Positions 1 through 7,206 of a stretch of 14,082 nucleotides of DNA are shown here, piece by piece. A program made the position numbers and the translations under genes. This DNA comes from Chloroflexota bacterium (GTDB taxonomy: Bacteria; Chloroflexota; UBA11872): the NCBI GenBank assembly GCA_026707185.1, contig JAPOXI010000041.1, forward strand, positions 7,352 through 21,433, read 5' to 3'. Below the pieces are notes generated by a model, which was not told where the DNA came from, did not search any database, and worked only from the letters and a program-made list of their open reading frames with translations. The stretch's first letter is position 1. Each line of letters starts with the position of its first letter.

Positions 1-59
1 ATCGGCCGAAACCGGTGAGGGGTCTACCGGGCACCCACCCCTAAGTTACGCAAAGGCCT
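1..59 (+). mobile_element. MITE-like element, copy A (right end only)
   Basis: The window opens inside a copy of the element that is complete at 2073-2301 and 13393-13597. Shared with those copies are the CGGCCGAAACCGGTGAGGGG block (positions 3-22) and a right terminus that reads AGGCCTTTGCGTAACTT from the outside inwards (59 back to 43). That terminus matches the ends of the other two copies. The left part lies outside the window. The 8 bp just outside the end (60-67, CTGGCAGG) resemble the target duplications of the other copies, but the left flank needed to confirm this cannot be seen. Confidence 0.7.
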
Positions 60-174
60 CTGGCAGGGAGAGGGCTGGGGTGCGTTTCGAAGCGTCGGTC
101 ATGCAACCTGCCTGGCCACGGCCGGGACCGACTCAATCGACTCACCCTGCTCTGCCAGACCCATCCAAAAGACG
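60..174. other. non-coding stretch downstream of amidohydrolase
   Basis: No gene is supported here. GTCGGTC (94-100) and GACCGAC (126-132) are perfect inverted repeats enclosing 25 nt. They lie about 40 nt past the amidohydrolase stop codon on the minus strand. There is no T-tract, so a role as an intrinsic terminator is only a guess. Confidence 0.3.
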
Positions 175-1284
175 CTACAGCCGGAACGCCGCCCGCGCCG
201 TCTCCCCAAAAATGTTCGCCCGCATCTCCGACGGAAAATCCGGCGCCACCGAAGTCGGCGAGTCCCAGTCCCAGTGCGGGAAATCACTCGCATACACCAG
301 CGTCTCGTCCGCCCGCGCCTGCTCCAGGAACCAGTGCAGGTCTTCGCGCGACCCCGGCTGCTCCATTGGCTGCGTGCCCACCCGGATGTGATCCCGGAAG
401 TACTCGCTCGGCAGCCGCTTCACCCACGGTGTGTAGTCCCGAACCGCCTTCCAGTCGGCGTCAAAGTGGTTCAGCAGTCCTGGAATCCACCACGTATCCA
501 CTTCCACGAACACCCACGTCAGCGTCGGGAACTTCTCAAATACCCCCTCACAGATCAGGCTCGCCGTATGCGCCTGCGCAATCTGCGGACGCGCCATCCG
601 CATCTCCAGGTAATAGGTCGGGAACCCGGCCGCCGTCGGCGGATTCGTCTGCCCCCGCCCCTCGCCGCCAAAATGCGTCACGATCGTCAGCCCGTACCGC
701 TCCGCCGCCTCGTAAATGGGGTGATAAATCCGGTTCCCGTACGGATGACGCCCACCCGCCGGCAGCATCACCCCCACCACCGCCGGGTGATCCCCCAGCC
801 GCTCGATCTCCTCAACCGCCAGCACCGGGTCGTTCGGCCCCACCGCCAGCGTCGCGCGGAACCGCGGGTCCTTCGCCACCCACTGCTCCATCGTCCAGTC
901 GTTATGCGCCCGGCAGATCGCCGCCGCGTAGTCCAGGTTCGTCATCCCCACCGTCGGGTAGACCATCTGCCCCGTCAGGATCGCCACATCGAACCCGTAC
1001 GGGTCCAGGTGCTCCTTCACCGTGAACTCCGCGAAGTCCGTGTTCTCGTCCACGTCGTGATCGGTCCGGTAGCCGTGCGAGTTCGGCATATTCGTCCAGC
1101 CGCCGTTCGGAAACATGGACCCGAAGTCCTTGATTTCCTGCACGTACTGGCGCGGCAGATACGGAAAGATCTCGTCGATCTTGTGCCACAGGTGGTGGCA
1201 ATCGCAGTCCACCAGGTAAGGCGCGACTTTGCGGAACGCGGGCGCCTGTTCGACGGGTCGGGTCAGGGAGTCAACGGCCGGCAT
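175..1284 (-). CDS. amidohydrolase family protein (Amidohydro_2, COG2159 type)
   Basis: A 369-aa cytoplasmic TIM-barrel metal hydrolase of the amidohydrolase-2 superfamily, which includes ACMSD-type decarboxylases and related hydrolases. The N-terminal metal-site strand reads VDCDCHH (about residues 25-31), where the usual HxH appears as DxH. A His follows in IVTHFGGEG (His204), and the C-terminal catalytic Asp lies in YASDFPHWDWDSP (Asp334). Length is normal for the family and no signal peptide is visible. A TTG at 1302 would give a 6-aa longer product. The ATG at 1284 is preferred because GGAG lies 7 nt upstream of it. The gene lies 64 bp downstream of the response regulator on the same strand, so co-transcription is possible. 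The substrate cannot be read from the sequence. Confidence 0.9.
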   Translation of the reverse strand: MPAVDSLTRPVEQAPAFRKVAPYLVDCDCHHLWHKIDEIFPYLPRQYVQEIKDFGSMFPNGGWTNMPNSHGYRTDHDVDENTDFAEFTVKEHLDPYGFDVAILTGQMVYPTVGMTNLDYAAAICRAHNDWTMEQWVAKDPRFRATLAVGPNDPVLAVEEIERLGDHPAVVGVMLPAGGRHPYGNRIYHPIYEAAERYGLTIVTHFGGEGRGQTNPPTAAGFPTYYLEMRMARPQIAQAHTASLICEGVFEKFPTLTWVFVEVDTWWIPGLLNHFDADWKAVRDYTPWVKRLPSEYFRDHIRVGTQPMEQPGSREDLHWFLEQARADETLVYASDFPHWDWDSPTSVAPDFPSEMRANIFGETARAAFRL

Positions 1285-1348
1285 CACGCGACTCCAGAGC
1301 AATCCTCAACGCAACCCCGATGGTATCCCACCCGCCGTCAGCCTTCCG

Positions 1349-2053
1349 TCACTCGTGCTTCCGCAGCATGTACCCCACCCCGGCCTTCGTCACCAGATGC
1401 CGCGGAGCCCCGGGGTCCCGCTCGATCTTCTCCCGCACCCGCCGCACGAACACCCGCGCCAGGTGACGGTCCCCCGCATACTCCGGCCCCCACACCTCCT
1501 CCACCAGCTGCGCCGGCCTGAACACCCGGTCCCGGTTCCGCGCCAGGAACCGCAGCAGCCGGAACTCCGCGGCGCTCAACGCCACCCGCCGTCCCCCAAC
1601 CGTCACCTCCGCCGCCGCGAAGTCCACGAACAGCCCGTCGGACTCGAACGGCGGCGGCGCTCCAACCTCCGCCCCCGGCGCCCGCCACAGCACCGCCCGC
1701 AGCCGCGCCAGCAACTGATCAAGGTCAAACGGCTTCGGCAGATAGTCGTCCACCCCCGCATCCAGCGCGCCCGCAATACCTTCATCGTCCTCCCGCGCGC
1801 TCATCGCAATCACCGGCGCATCACAGCTACCACGCAACTGCGCGAACACCGACAACGCCTCCATGTCCGGCAAACCCAGGTCAAGCAACACCACATCAGG
1901 CGTCTCCACAGCGGCCTCGTTCAGACCCTGCGCGCCGGTACCCGCAAACACCGCCGCAAAGCCGCCCACCGCCAGGTCCCCGCGCAACTGCCGCACATAC
2001 CGCAGATCGTCCTCGATCACCAACACCAGCGGACGCCCCCCGCTACCCGTCAT
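1349..2053 (-). CDS. OmpR/PhoB-family response regulator (orphan)
   Basis: A 234-aa two-domain transcription factor. The receiver domain (about 8-120) has the acidic pocket EDD (14-16), phospho-acceptor Asp58 in VVLLDLGLPD, Ser85 in IAMSARED and Lys107 in YLPKPF, so every residue needed for phosphorylation is present. The winged-helix Trans_reg_C domain (about 130-232) includes SAAEFRLLRFLARN, the recognition-helix region LARVFVRRVREKIERDP and the closing GVGYML wing. No histidine kinase lies in the window, so its sensor is unlinked or beyond the edge. The start has only a G-rich weak RBS (GGGGGGA on the minus strand, ending 6 nt before the ATG). A mobile element sits only 20 bp upstream and has probably displaced the original promoter. 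The neighbouring amidohydrolase may be in the same transcript. Confidence 0.93.
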   Translation of the reverse strand: MTGSGGRPLVLVIEDDLRYVRQLRGDLAVGGFAAVFAGTGAQGLNEAAVETPDVVLLDLGLPDMEALSVFAQLRGSCDAPVIAMSAREDDEGIAGALDAGVDDYLPKPFDLDQLLARLRAVLWRAPGAEVGAPPPFESDGLFVDFAAAEVTVGGRRVALSAAEFRLLRFLARNRDRVFRPAQLVEEVWGPEYAGDRHLARVFVRRVREKIERDPGAPRHLVTKAGVGYMLRKHE

Positions 2054-2072
2054 TCCGCGTCCCCCCTGTGCG

Positions 2073-2301
2073 AGACCCTTGCATGACCCCGCCTCGACCT
2101 CGAAAGCGGGGCCGCTCGTTCTCCCTCTCCCAGAGGAGAGCTTTGCAAGACCCCGCCTCGTCCGCGTAGGCGGTGCCGCTCTTCACCCTCTCCAAGGGGA
2201 GAGGCAGAGCCTGCCCCGGACTCGATCCGGGGTTCGGCCGTCTTCGGCCGAAACCGGTGAGGGGTCTTCCGGGCAACCACGCTCGGGTTAGGCAAAGGTC
2301 T
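2073..2301 (+). mobile_element. MITE-like element, copy B (complete, 229 bp)
   Basis: The element is bounded by terminal inverted repeats. The left end reads AGACCCTTGCATGACCC (2073 on) and the right end, read inwards, AGACCTTTGCCTAACCC (2301 back). Flanking 8-mers CCTGTGCG (2065-2072) and CCTATGCA (2302-2309) agree at 6 of 8 positions, as for an aged target duplication. Inside are two tandem left-end modules: TTGCATGACCCCGCCTCG at 2079 and TTGCAAGACCCCGCCTCG at 2143. Each is followed by CCGCTC and a CTCTCC/GGAGAG hairpin. Next come two more perfect hairpins and the block shared with copies A and C. It encodes no transposase, so it would have to be moved in trans. It fills most of the 359-bp gap between the divergent response regulator and DUF4389 genes. 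Confidence 0.78.
2214..2252 (+). repeat. two abutting perfect hairpins inside copy B
   Basis: CCCCGGA-ctcga-TCCGGGG (2214-2232) is followed directly by TTCGGCCG-tctt-CGGCCGAA (2233-2252). The second hairpin recurs in copy C at 13464-13483 with one stem mismatch. The first is absent from copy C. Neither has a following T-run, so they look like structural parts of the element and not like terminators. Confidence 0.75.
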
Positions 2302-2412
2302 CCTATGCACGGCACGTCGTCGCACGGCCACCGCATGGTGCGACACCGCCCATAGCCCCGCACGCCAAACCACTCGCTCGTTCGCCAAAGTACGACTCCG
2401 AAACATAGGCTT

Positions 2413-3078
2413 ATGTCCACTAGCCGCTACCGGGACCCCCAGCCCATGGCCAGCAACCAATCCGACTACCCCGTCCAATTCTCCGTCGACTACCCCGACC
2501 AACCCCTCAACCGCCTCACCACCCTCTTCCGGCTCATCATGGTCATCCCCATCCTCATCGTCGCCGCGCTCATTCCCGGCTTCGTCAACAGCGGCCAGGC
2601 CAGCGGCTCCGATCAGGCGGCCATCTCCATCCCACTCCTCTGGCTACCCCTTGTGCTGATCCTCCTCTTCCGCCACAAGTACCCGCGCTGGTGGTTCGAC
2701 TGGAATCTCGAACTCAGCCGCTTCGTCTACCGCATCGAGGTCTATTTCCTGGCCTTGCGCGACGAGTACCCCTCCACCGACGAACACCAGGCCGTCCATC
2801 TCGACATCGAGTACCCCAACGCCGAAACCGACCTCAATCGCTGGCTCCCCCTCGTCAAGTGGTTCCTGGCCATCCCCCACTACATCGTCCTGGTCGTTCT
2901 CTCCATCCTCGCCTTCATCGCCGTCATCCTCGGCTGGATCATGGTCGTCATCACCGCCGAATACCCGCGCGCCCTCTTCGACTTCATCGTCGGCGTCATC
3001 CGCTACAGCGCCCGCGTCCAGGCCTACGCCTTCATCCTCACCACCGACCGCTACCCCCCCTTCCGCCTCGACCCCTAA
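2413..3078 (+). CDS. DUF4389 domain membrane protein
   Basis: A 221-aa integral membrane protein of the DUF4389 family, whose function is unknown. Hydrophobic segments lie near residues 38-57, 72-87 and 153-181. The family's tyrosine-proline signatures are visible as YPVQFSVDYPDQPLNRLTTLFR near the N-terminus, KYPRWWFDWNLELSRF (about 89-104), LRDEYPSTD (115-123) and the C-terminal TDRYPPFRL, which suggests a duplicated architecture. The start is uncertain. ATG 2413 has no good RBS, and ATG 2446 (MASNQSDYP) removes an unconserved 11-residue lead and is equally plausible. It is transcribed away from the response regulator, with the mobile element between them, and appears to be a single-gene unit followed by a strong stem-loop. 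Confidence 0.88.
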   Translation: MSTSRYRDPQPMASNQSDYPVQFSVDYPDQPLNRLTTLFRLIMVIPILIVAALIPGFVNSGQASGSDQAAISIPLLWLPLVLILLFRHKYPRWWFDWNLELSRFVYRIEVYFLALRDEYPSTDEHQAVHLDIEYPNAETDLNRWLPLVKWFLAIPHYIVLVVLSILAFIAVILGWIMVVITAEYPRALFDFIVGVIRYSARVQAYAFILTTDRYPPFRLDP

Positions 3079-3094
3079 CCAGCGACCCACCACC

Positions 3095-3126
3095 AGCGGC
3101 GTGGTCCCCATCGGGATCACGCCGCT
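3095..3126 (+). terminator. 14-bp stem-loop after DUF4389 gene
   Basis: AGCGGCGTGGTCCC, loop CATC, then GGGATCACGCCGCT form a 14-bp stem with a single G-T pair. The stem-loop begins 17 nt past the stop codon at 3078. It is the strongest hairpin in this gap but has no downstream T-tract on either strand. It may act as a transcript-stabilising or Rho-assisted 3' end instead of a classic intrinsic terminator. Confidence 0.5.
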
Positions 3127-3222
3127 CCTCCGTGCCTATTGGAGCGTCAACGCCTCGCGGCCTAACGAGGGAAACCGGATGCAGCGTCCTGATTCGCGTG
3201 CATTCCCGTGACCCGGCTCGTC

Positions 3223-3507
3223 TCAGACCTGGGAAGTTTCGCGCCTGCGTCTCGGGTCTGGACGCCCGCGATCGATAAGGACGTCGTACATACGATCAAC
3301 CGTATTGGTCAGACCCTGGACCTGCTGCCGTAGCGAAGACTGCTCGCTCTCAATCCGATCGAGCCGCTCATCGACACGACTGAACCGCTCGTCAACGCGA
3401 TCGAATCGCTCATCGATGAGTTTGAACCGCTCGTCGATGAGTTCGAACCGCTCATCGATGAGATCGAATCGCCGCAGAACCTCGGCTTGAAACTCTTCCG
3501 GTGACAT
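3223..3507 (-). CDS. small heptad-repeat coiled-coil protein
   Basis: A 94-aa charged protein built almost wholly of seven-residue repeats: RFDLIDE, RFELIDE, RFKLIDE, RFDRVDE, RFSRVDE, RLDRIES (about residues 13-54). These predict a long parallel coiled coil. A second helix with SSLRQQVQGLTNTVDRMYDVL and an Arg-rich tail (DPRRRRE) follow. No signal peptide or membrane segment is visible. The reading frame extends 22 codons further upstream, but ATG 3507 (MSPEEF) is chosen because GGAGGGA sits 6 nt before it. The underlying DNA is a 21-bp tandem repeat, so repeat number can vary by slippage without a frameshift. It diverges from the helicase gene, with about 270 bp between the two starts. Function is unknown; proteins of this build usually act as oligomerisation or scaffolding modules. 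Confidence 0.78.
   Translation of the reverse strand: MSPEEFQAEVLRRFDLIDERFELIDERFKLIDERFDRVDERFSRVDERLDRIESEQSSLRQQVQGLTNTVDRMYDVLIDRGRPDPRRRRETSQV
3357..3475 (-). repeat. 21-bp tandem repeat (about 5.5 units) encoding heptads
   Basis: Units start at 3357, 3378, 3399, 3420, 3441 and 3462 (the last partial), each following GaTCGAaCCGCTCaTCGAtGA with a few changes. Each unit codes for one coiled-coil heptad on the minus strand. There are no spacers between units, so this is not a CRISPR array. Confidence 0.85.
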
Positions 3508-3513
3508 GCGTGG

Positions 3514-3520
3514 TCCCTCC
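3514..3520 (-). promoter_or_regulatory. ribosome binding site of coiled-coil gene
   Basis: GGAGGGA on the minus strand, separated by 6 nt from ATG 3507. It decides the start over the longer open frame that begins at 3573. Confidence 0.75.
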
Positions 3521-3781
3521 GTGTGCGAGGAAACCTGTTCCCCGCCGCCGTAGCCACGGCGGGAGCCACCCAACAGCCAACCGAGCCTGCAAAATTATAG
3601 GACCGAAAATCCGGCCGCATCAATCGGTCACTCCATCCCGGAACCCCCGACGCTGCCGTCAACCCATCACCTGCCTAAACGCCGACGTGCACGCCCAAAT
3701 GCCCACCGCGTCCCCCCGCCACCAACCCTTCCCCCGCCCGCCCCAAGTAAGCTGACCCGTTCCCTATCCACCCCGCCGCAA

Positions 3782-6700
3782 ATGCCCCGCATCTTCGACA
3801 ACATCGAATCCAGCCTGCTCCCGGCCCTCTCCGAGACCCTCAAGGTCTCCCAACGCGCCGACTTCTGCGTTGGCTATTTCAACCTGCGCGGCTGGCGTCA
3901 GATCGACCGCTTCGTCGACGAATGGACCGGCACCGACGACTCGCGCTGTCGCCTGCTCGTCGGAATGCAACGCCCGCCGCAGGAGGATTTGCGGTCCTCC
4001 CTCAGCCTGCTTGAACACGACCGGCGGGTGGATTCGCGGGAAGCCCGCCGGCTCAAGCTGGAAGCGGCCATTGACTTCCGCCAGCAGCTCACCGCCGGCG
4101 CTCCAAGCAATGAAGACGAAGCCGGCCTACAGCGGCTAAAGGCGCAGATCCAGGCTGGGAAGCTGATAGTCAAGCTTTTCCGGCGCCACCCGCTGCACGC
4201 CAAGCTCTATCTCATGCACCGCCAGGATCCCATCAACCCCACAACTGGATACCTGGGGAGCAGCAACCTCACCCTCGCCGGTCTGAAACAGCAGGGGGAA
4301 CTCAACGTCGACATCCTCGACCACGATGCCTGCGACAAGCTCCAGCAGTGGTTCGAAGACCGCTGGAACGACCAATTCTGCGTCGATATCTCAGAAGAAC
4401 TCGTCGAGATCATCGACGAAAGCTGGGCGCGCGAGGAACTGATCCCGCCGTACCACATCTACCTCAAGATGGCCTACCACCTGTCCCGCGATGCGCGCGA
4501 AGGCGTGGCCGAGTTCCGCATCCCGCCCATCTTCGGCAACCAGCTCTTTGAGTTTCAGACGGCGGCCGCCCAAATCGCCGCACATCACATCAACCGGCGC
4601 GGTGGCGCTTTGATCGGCGATGTGGTTGGGCTTGGAAAGACCCTTATGGCTACCGCCGTGGCCAAGATTCTCGAAGACGACTACGGTCTCGAAACCCTGA
4701 TCATCTGCCCCAAGAATTTGACCGAGATGTGGAAGGACTACGCGCACCGCTACCAGCTACGGCACGAGGTCATGTCAATCAGCGTCGCCAGAAACCGGCT
4801 CCCCGACCTGCGCCGGTACCGCATCGTGATCGTTGATGAGAGCCACAACCTGCGCAATCCGGAAGGCCAAACCTATCGCGCGATCAGGGAGTACATCGCC
4901 GCCAACGAGAGCCTCGCCGTCCTCCTGTCAGCCACCCCGTACAACAAGTCCTATACCGACCTGTCCGCACAGCTCGGCCTCTTCACACCCTTCGACAAGG
5001 ACCTTGGCGTGCGCCCTGAGCGACAGCTGCGCGAGATGGGCGAAACCGAGTTCATTAGCCAGCATCAATGCAATCTCAGCACCCTGGCCGCCTTCGAGCA
5101 CAGCGAGTTTGCCGACGACTGGCGCGAACTCATGCGCCTCTACATGGTCCGGCGGACGCGCAGCTTCATTAAGGACCACTACGCGCTTACCGACCCGGAC
5201 ACCGGTCGCAAGTACCTCCAGTTCCCGGACGAGTCACGTTCCTACTTTCCCGATCGAGTCCCCCGCACGCTTGGATTCGCCATTGACCCGGGTGACCCCG
5301 ACGATCAGTACGCCCGGATGTATTCGGATCACGTCGTTGCCATTGTCAACCGGCTCAAGCTGCCCCGTTACGGCCTCGGCAACTATGTCGACCTCGAGCC
5401 CGAGAGTCCGCCAACCGCAGCCGAAAACAGGCAGATTGACAATCTGAATCGAGCCGGCCAGCGGCTTCAAGGGTTCTGCCGCACCAATCTCTTTAAACGC
5501 TTGGAGAGCAGTGGCCCGGCCTTCCTGCAATCGGTTGAACGCCACGTCCTCCGGAATCTCCTGGTTCTACACGCGGTCGACCGAGGTCTCGACGTCCCGA
5601 TCGGCACCCAGAGCGCCGAAGATCTCGACACGCGCCAAACCGACGCGGATCGCAACACGGCCCGACTGCCGATTGACGACGAAGACGACATTGAAGCGAC
5701 TCATGCCGACGGCGCGTATACGGAGGAGGCCTTTCAAGCACGCGCTGCAGATGCCTTCGCACGGATTACCGGCCCGTTGCGCGACCGCTACGACTGGCTA
5801 CGGGCCGACCTGTTCAAGCCGGGGTTGGCCCGCGACCTGCGCGCCGACGCTCGGGCGCTGATCGGCGTGCTGGCTGACGCCGGAGGTTGGGATCCGAGCC
5901 GCGATGCCAAGCTGTCGCGACTTCACCAGTTGCTTACTGCTGACCATCCGCACGAAAAGGTTCTGGTGTTCTCGCAGTTCGCCGACACGGTGGACTACCT
6001 GACGGCACAACTGACTGACGGCACGGGTGATCGTCCGGCCATCGAAAACCTCGAGGGCGTAACCGGAAACTCCAGGAATCCCACCGAGGCCGCCCGCCGC
6101 TTCAGTCCCGACAGCAACGAAGCGCGTGACAAGGTCTCGCCGAGCCACGAGCTTCGAGTAGTCATTGCCACCGATGTGCTGAGCGAGGGCCAGAACCTGC
6201 AGGACTGCGCCATTGTTGTGAACTACGACTTGCCCTGGGCAATCATCCGCCTCGCCCAACGCGCCGGCCGTGTAGACCGTATCGGACAGTCCGCCGACCA
6301 AATCCTCTGCTACTCGTTCCTGCCCGCCGACGGCGTGGAGCGCGTGATCCGGCTGCGCTCGCGCGTTCGGCAGCGGCTGAACGAGAATGCCGAAGTTGTG
6401 GGTACCGATGAGGCCTATTTCGCGGATGACGAGGACCGGCCGGTGCTCGACCTCTACAGCGAGCGTGCCGGCGTCCTTGACGGCGACGAGGACACCGAAA
6501 TCGATCTGGCCTCCTACGCCTTCCAAATCTGGAAGAACGCCACAGACGGCAACTCATCCTTGGCACGCCAGATCGAGAAGCTACCGGACGTCGTCTACAC
6601 CGCCCGCACCCACCCGCTCGATGCTACTGGCGAGAGGGAAAGCCCGTCAGATCCCTCTGCCGATCCCCCAGGTGCCTTGATCTACCTTCAAACCGCTGCC

Positions 6701-7204
6701 GACAACGACACACTTCTTCGTGTGAACGAAGACGGACAGACCGTCAGCCAGTCACACTTCGCCATCCTCAACGCGGCCTATTGCGCCCCCGACACCCGGG
6801 CAGTCCCTCGCCAGGAAGGCCACCACGAACTCGTAGCTTCGGCTGTGAGGAGAGCCGCGTCTGAGGAAAAGCACGTGGGCGGCCAGCTAGGTCGCCCGTC
6901 AGGTGCCCGCTTCCGCGTGTACGTAAGGCTCAAGACCTACATCGACCGTAACCGGGGACAGTTCTTCGTGACCCCCGAGCTCGAACGCGCCCACGAGGCA
7001 ATTTATCGCTTCCCTTTGCGTGAGGCAGCCCGCGATACCCTGAACCGCCAACTACGCAGTGGCATTGATGACGACAATCTGGCCAAACTTGTGATCCTCC
7101 TGCACGCTGAAGACCGGCTCTGTCTCACCCAGGACGACGACGAAACCAAAGAACCGCAGATCATTTGCTCGCTGGGCCTGAGCCCGCACGACGTCGAGGA
7201 CTGA
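3782..7204 (+). CDS. PLD-nuclease / SNF2-type helicase fusion, defence or restriction component
   Basis: A 1140-aa protein. The N-terminal phospholipase-D-like domain (about 1-215) has the HKD-type core LHAKLYL (His139, Lys141) and GSSNLT (159-164). The Asp usual at HxK+5 is His, as is common in helicase-linked PLD domains. A SF2/SNF2 helicase follows: Walker A GDVVGLGKT (279-287), Walker B VDESH (351-355), motif III SAT (383-385), motif IV KVLVFSQF (726-733), motif V ATDVLSEGQNLQ (796-807) and motif VI QRAGRVDRIGQ (826-836). A 300-residue C-terminal region is unassigned. It probably translocates on DNA and cleaves foreign DNA. The methyltransferase start lies 2 nt past its stop, so the pair is almost certainly one operon. 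No clear RBS precedes ATG 3782, but the MPRIFDNIESSLLPAL start looks natural. The overall layout recalls helicases of BREX-like and DNA-modification defence systems. Confidence 0.9.
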   Translation: MPRIFDNIESSLLPALSETLKVSQRADFCVGYFNLRGWRQIDRFVDEWTGTDDSRCRLLVGMQRPPQEDLRSSLSLLEHDRRVDSREARRLKLEAAIDFRQQLTAGAPSNEDEAGLQRLKAQIQAGKLIVKLFRRHPLHAKLYLMHRQDPINPTTGYLGSSNLTLAGLKQQGELNVDILDHDACDKLQQWFEDRWNDQFCVDISEELVEIIDESWAREELIPPYHIYLKMAYHLSRDAREGVAEFRIPPIFGNQLFEFQTAAAQIAAHHINRRGGALIGDVVGLGKTLMATAVAKILEDDYGLETLIICPKNLTEMWKDYAHRYQLRHEVMSISVARNRLPDLRRYRIVIVDESHNLRNPEGQTYRAIREYIAANESLAVLLSATPYNKSYTDLSAQLGLFTPFDKDLGVRPERQLREMGETEFISQHQCNLSTLAAFEHSEFADDWRELMRLYMVRRTRSFIKDHYALTDPDTGRKYLQFPDESRSYFPDRVPRTLGFAIDPGDPDDQYARMYSDHVVAIVNRLKLPRYGLGNYVDLEPESPPTAAENRQIDNLNRAGQRLQGFCRTNLFKRLESSGPAFLQSVERHVLRNLLVLHAVDRGLDVPIGTQSAEDLDTRQTDADRNTARLPIDDEDDIEATHADGAYTEEAFQARAADAFARITGPLRDRYDWLRADLFKPGLARDLRADARALIGVLADAGGWDPSRDAKLSRLHQLLTADHPHEKVLVFSQFADTVDYLTAQLTDGTGDRPAIENLEGVTGNSRNPTEAARRFSPDSNEARDKVSPSHELRVVIATDVLSEGQNLQDCAIVVNYDLPWAIIRLAQRAGRVDRIGQSADQILCYSFLPADGVERVIRLRSRVRQRLNENAEVVGTDEAYFADDEDRPVLDLYSERAGVLDGDEDTEIDLASYAFQIWKNATDGNSSLARQIEKLPDVVYTARTHPLDATGERESPSDPSADPPGALIYLQTAADNDTLLRVNEDGQTVSQSHFAILNAAYCAPDTRAVPRQEGHHELVASAVRRAASEEKHVGGQLGRPSGARFRVYVRLKTYIDRNRGQFFVTPELERAHEAIYRFPLREAARDTLNRQLRSGIDDDNLAKLVILLHAEDRLCLTQDDDETKEPQIICSLGLSPHDVED
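7196..7200 (+). promoter_or_regulatory. RBS deciding the GTG start of the methyltransferase
   Basis: GAGGA inside the last codons of the helicase gene, 6 nt before GTG 7207. It supports this start over the TTG at 7165, which would overlap the helicase by 40 nt and lacks an RBS. Confidence 0.65.
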
Positions 7205-7206
7205 AC

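Noticed and set aside
274..1521. 415-codon plus-strand open frame opposite the amidohydrolase and regulator
   Set aside because: Arg/Pro/His-rich translation with no domain; it is the antisense of two clear genes in high-GC DNA.
2050..2502. 150-codon minus-strand frame with SPLGEGE-type sequence
   Set aside because: It is the translation of mobile element copy B plus the antisense of the DUF4389 start. Peptides of this kind are common spurious predictions from hairpin repeats.
3357..3475. Possible CRISPR array
   Set aside because: The 21-bp units are contiguous with no spacers and code for heptads in a gene with its own RBS.
5798..6526. 242-codon minus-strand open frame inside the helicase
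   Set aside because: Antisense to helicase motifs IV-VI; no family features or RBS.
7165..7206. TTG start of the methyltransferase at 7165
   Set aside because: It overlaps the helicase by 40 nt, adds 14 unconserved residues and has no RBS; GTG 7207 has GAGGA at 6 nt.
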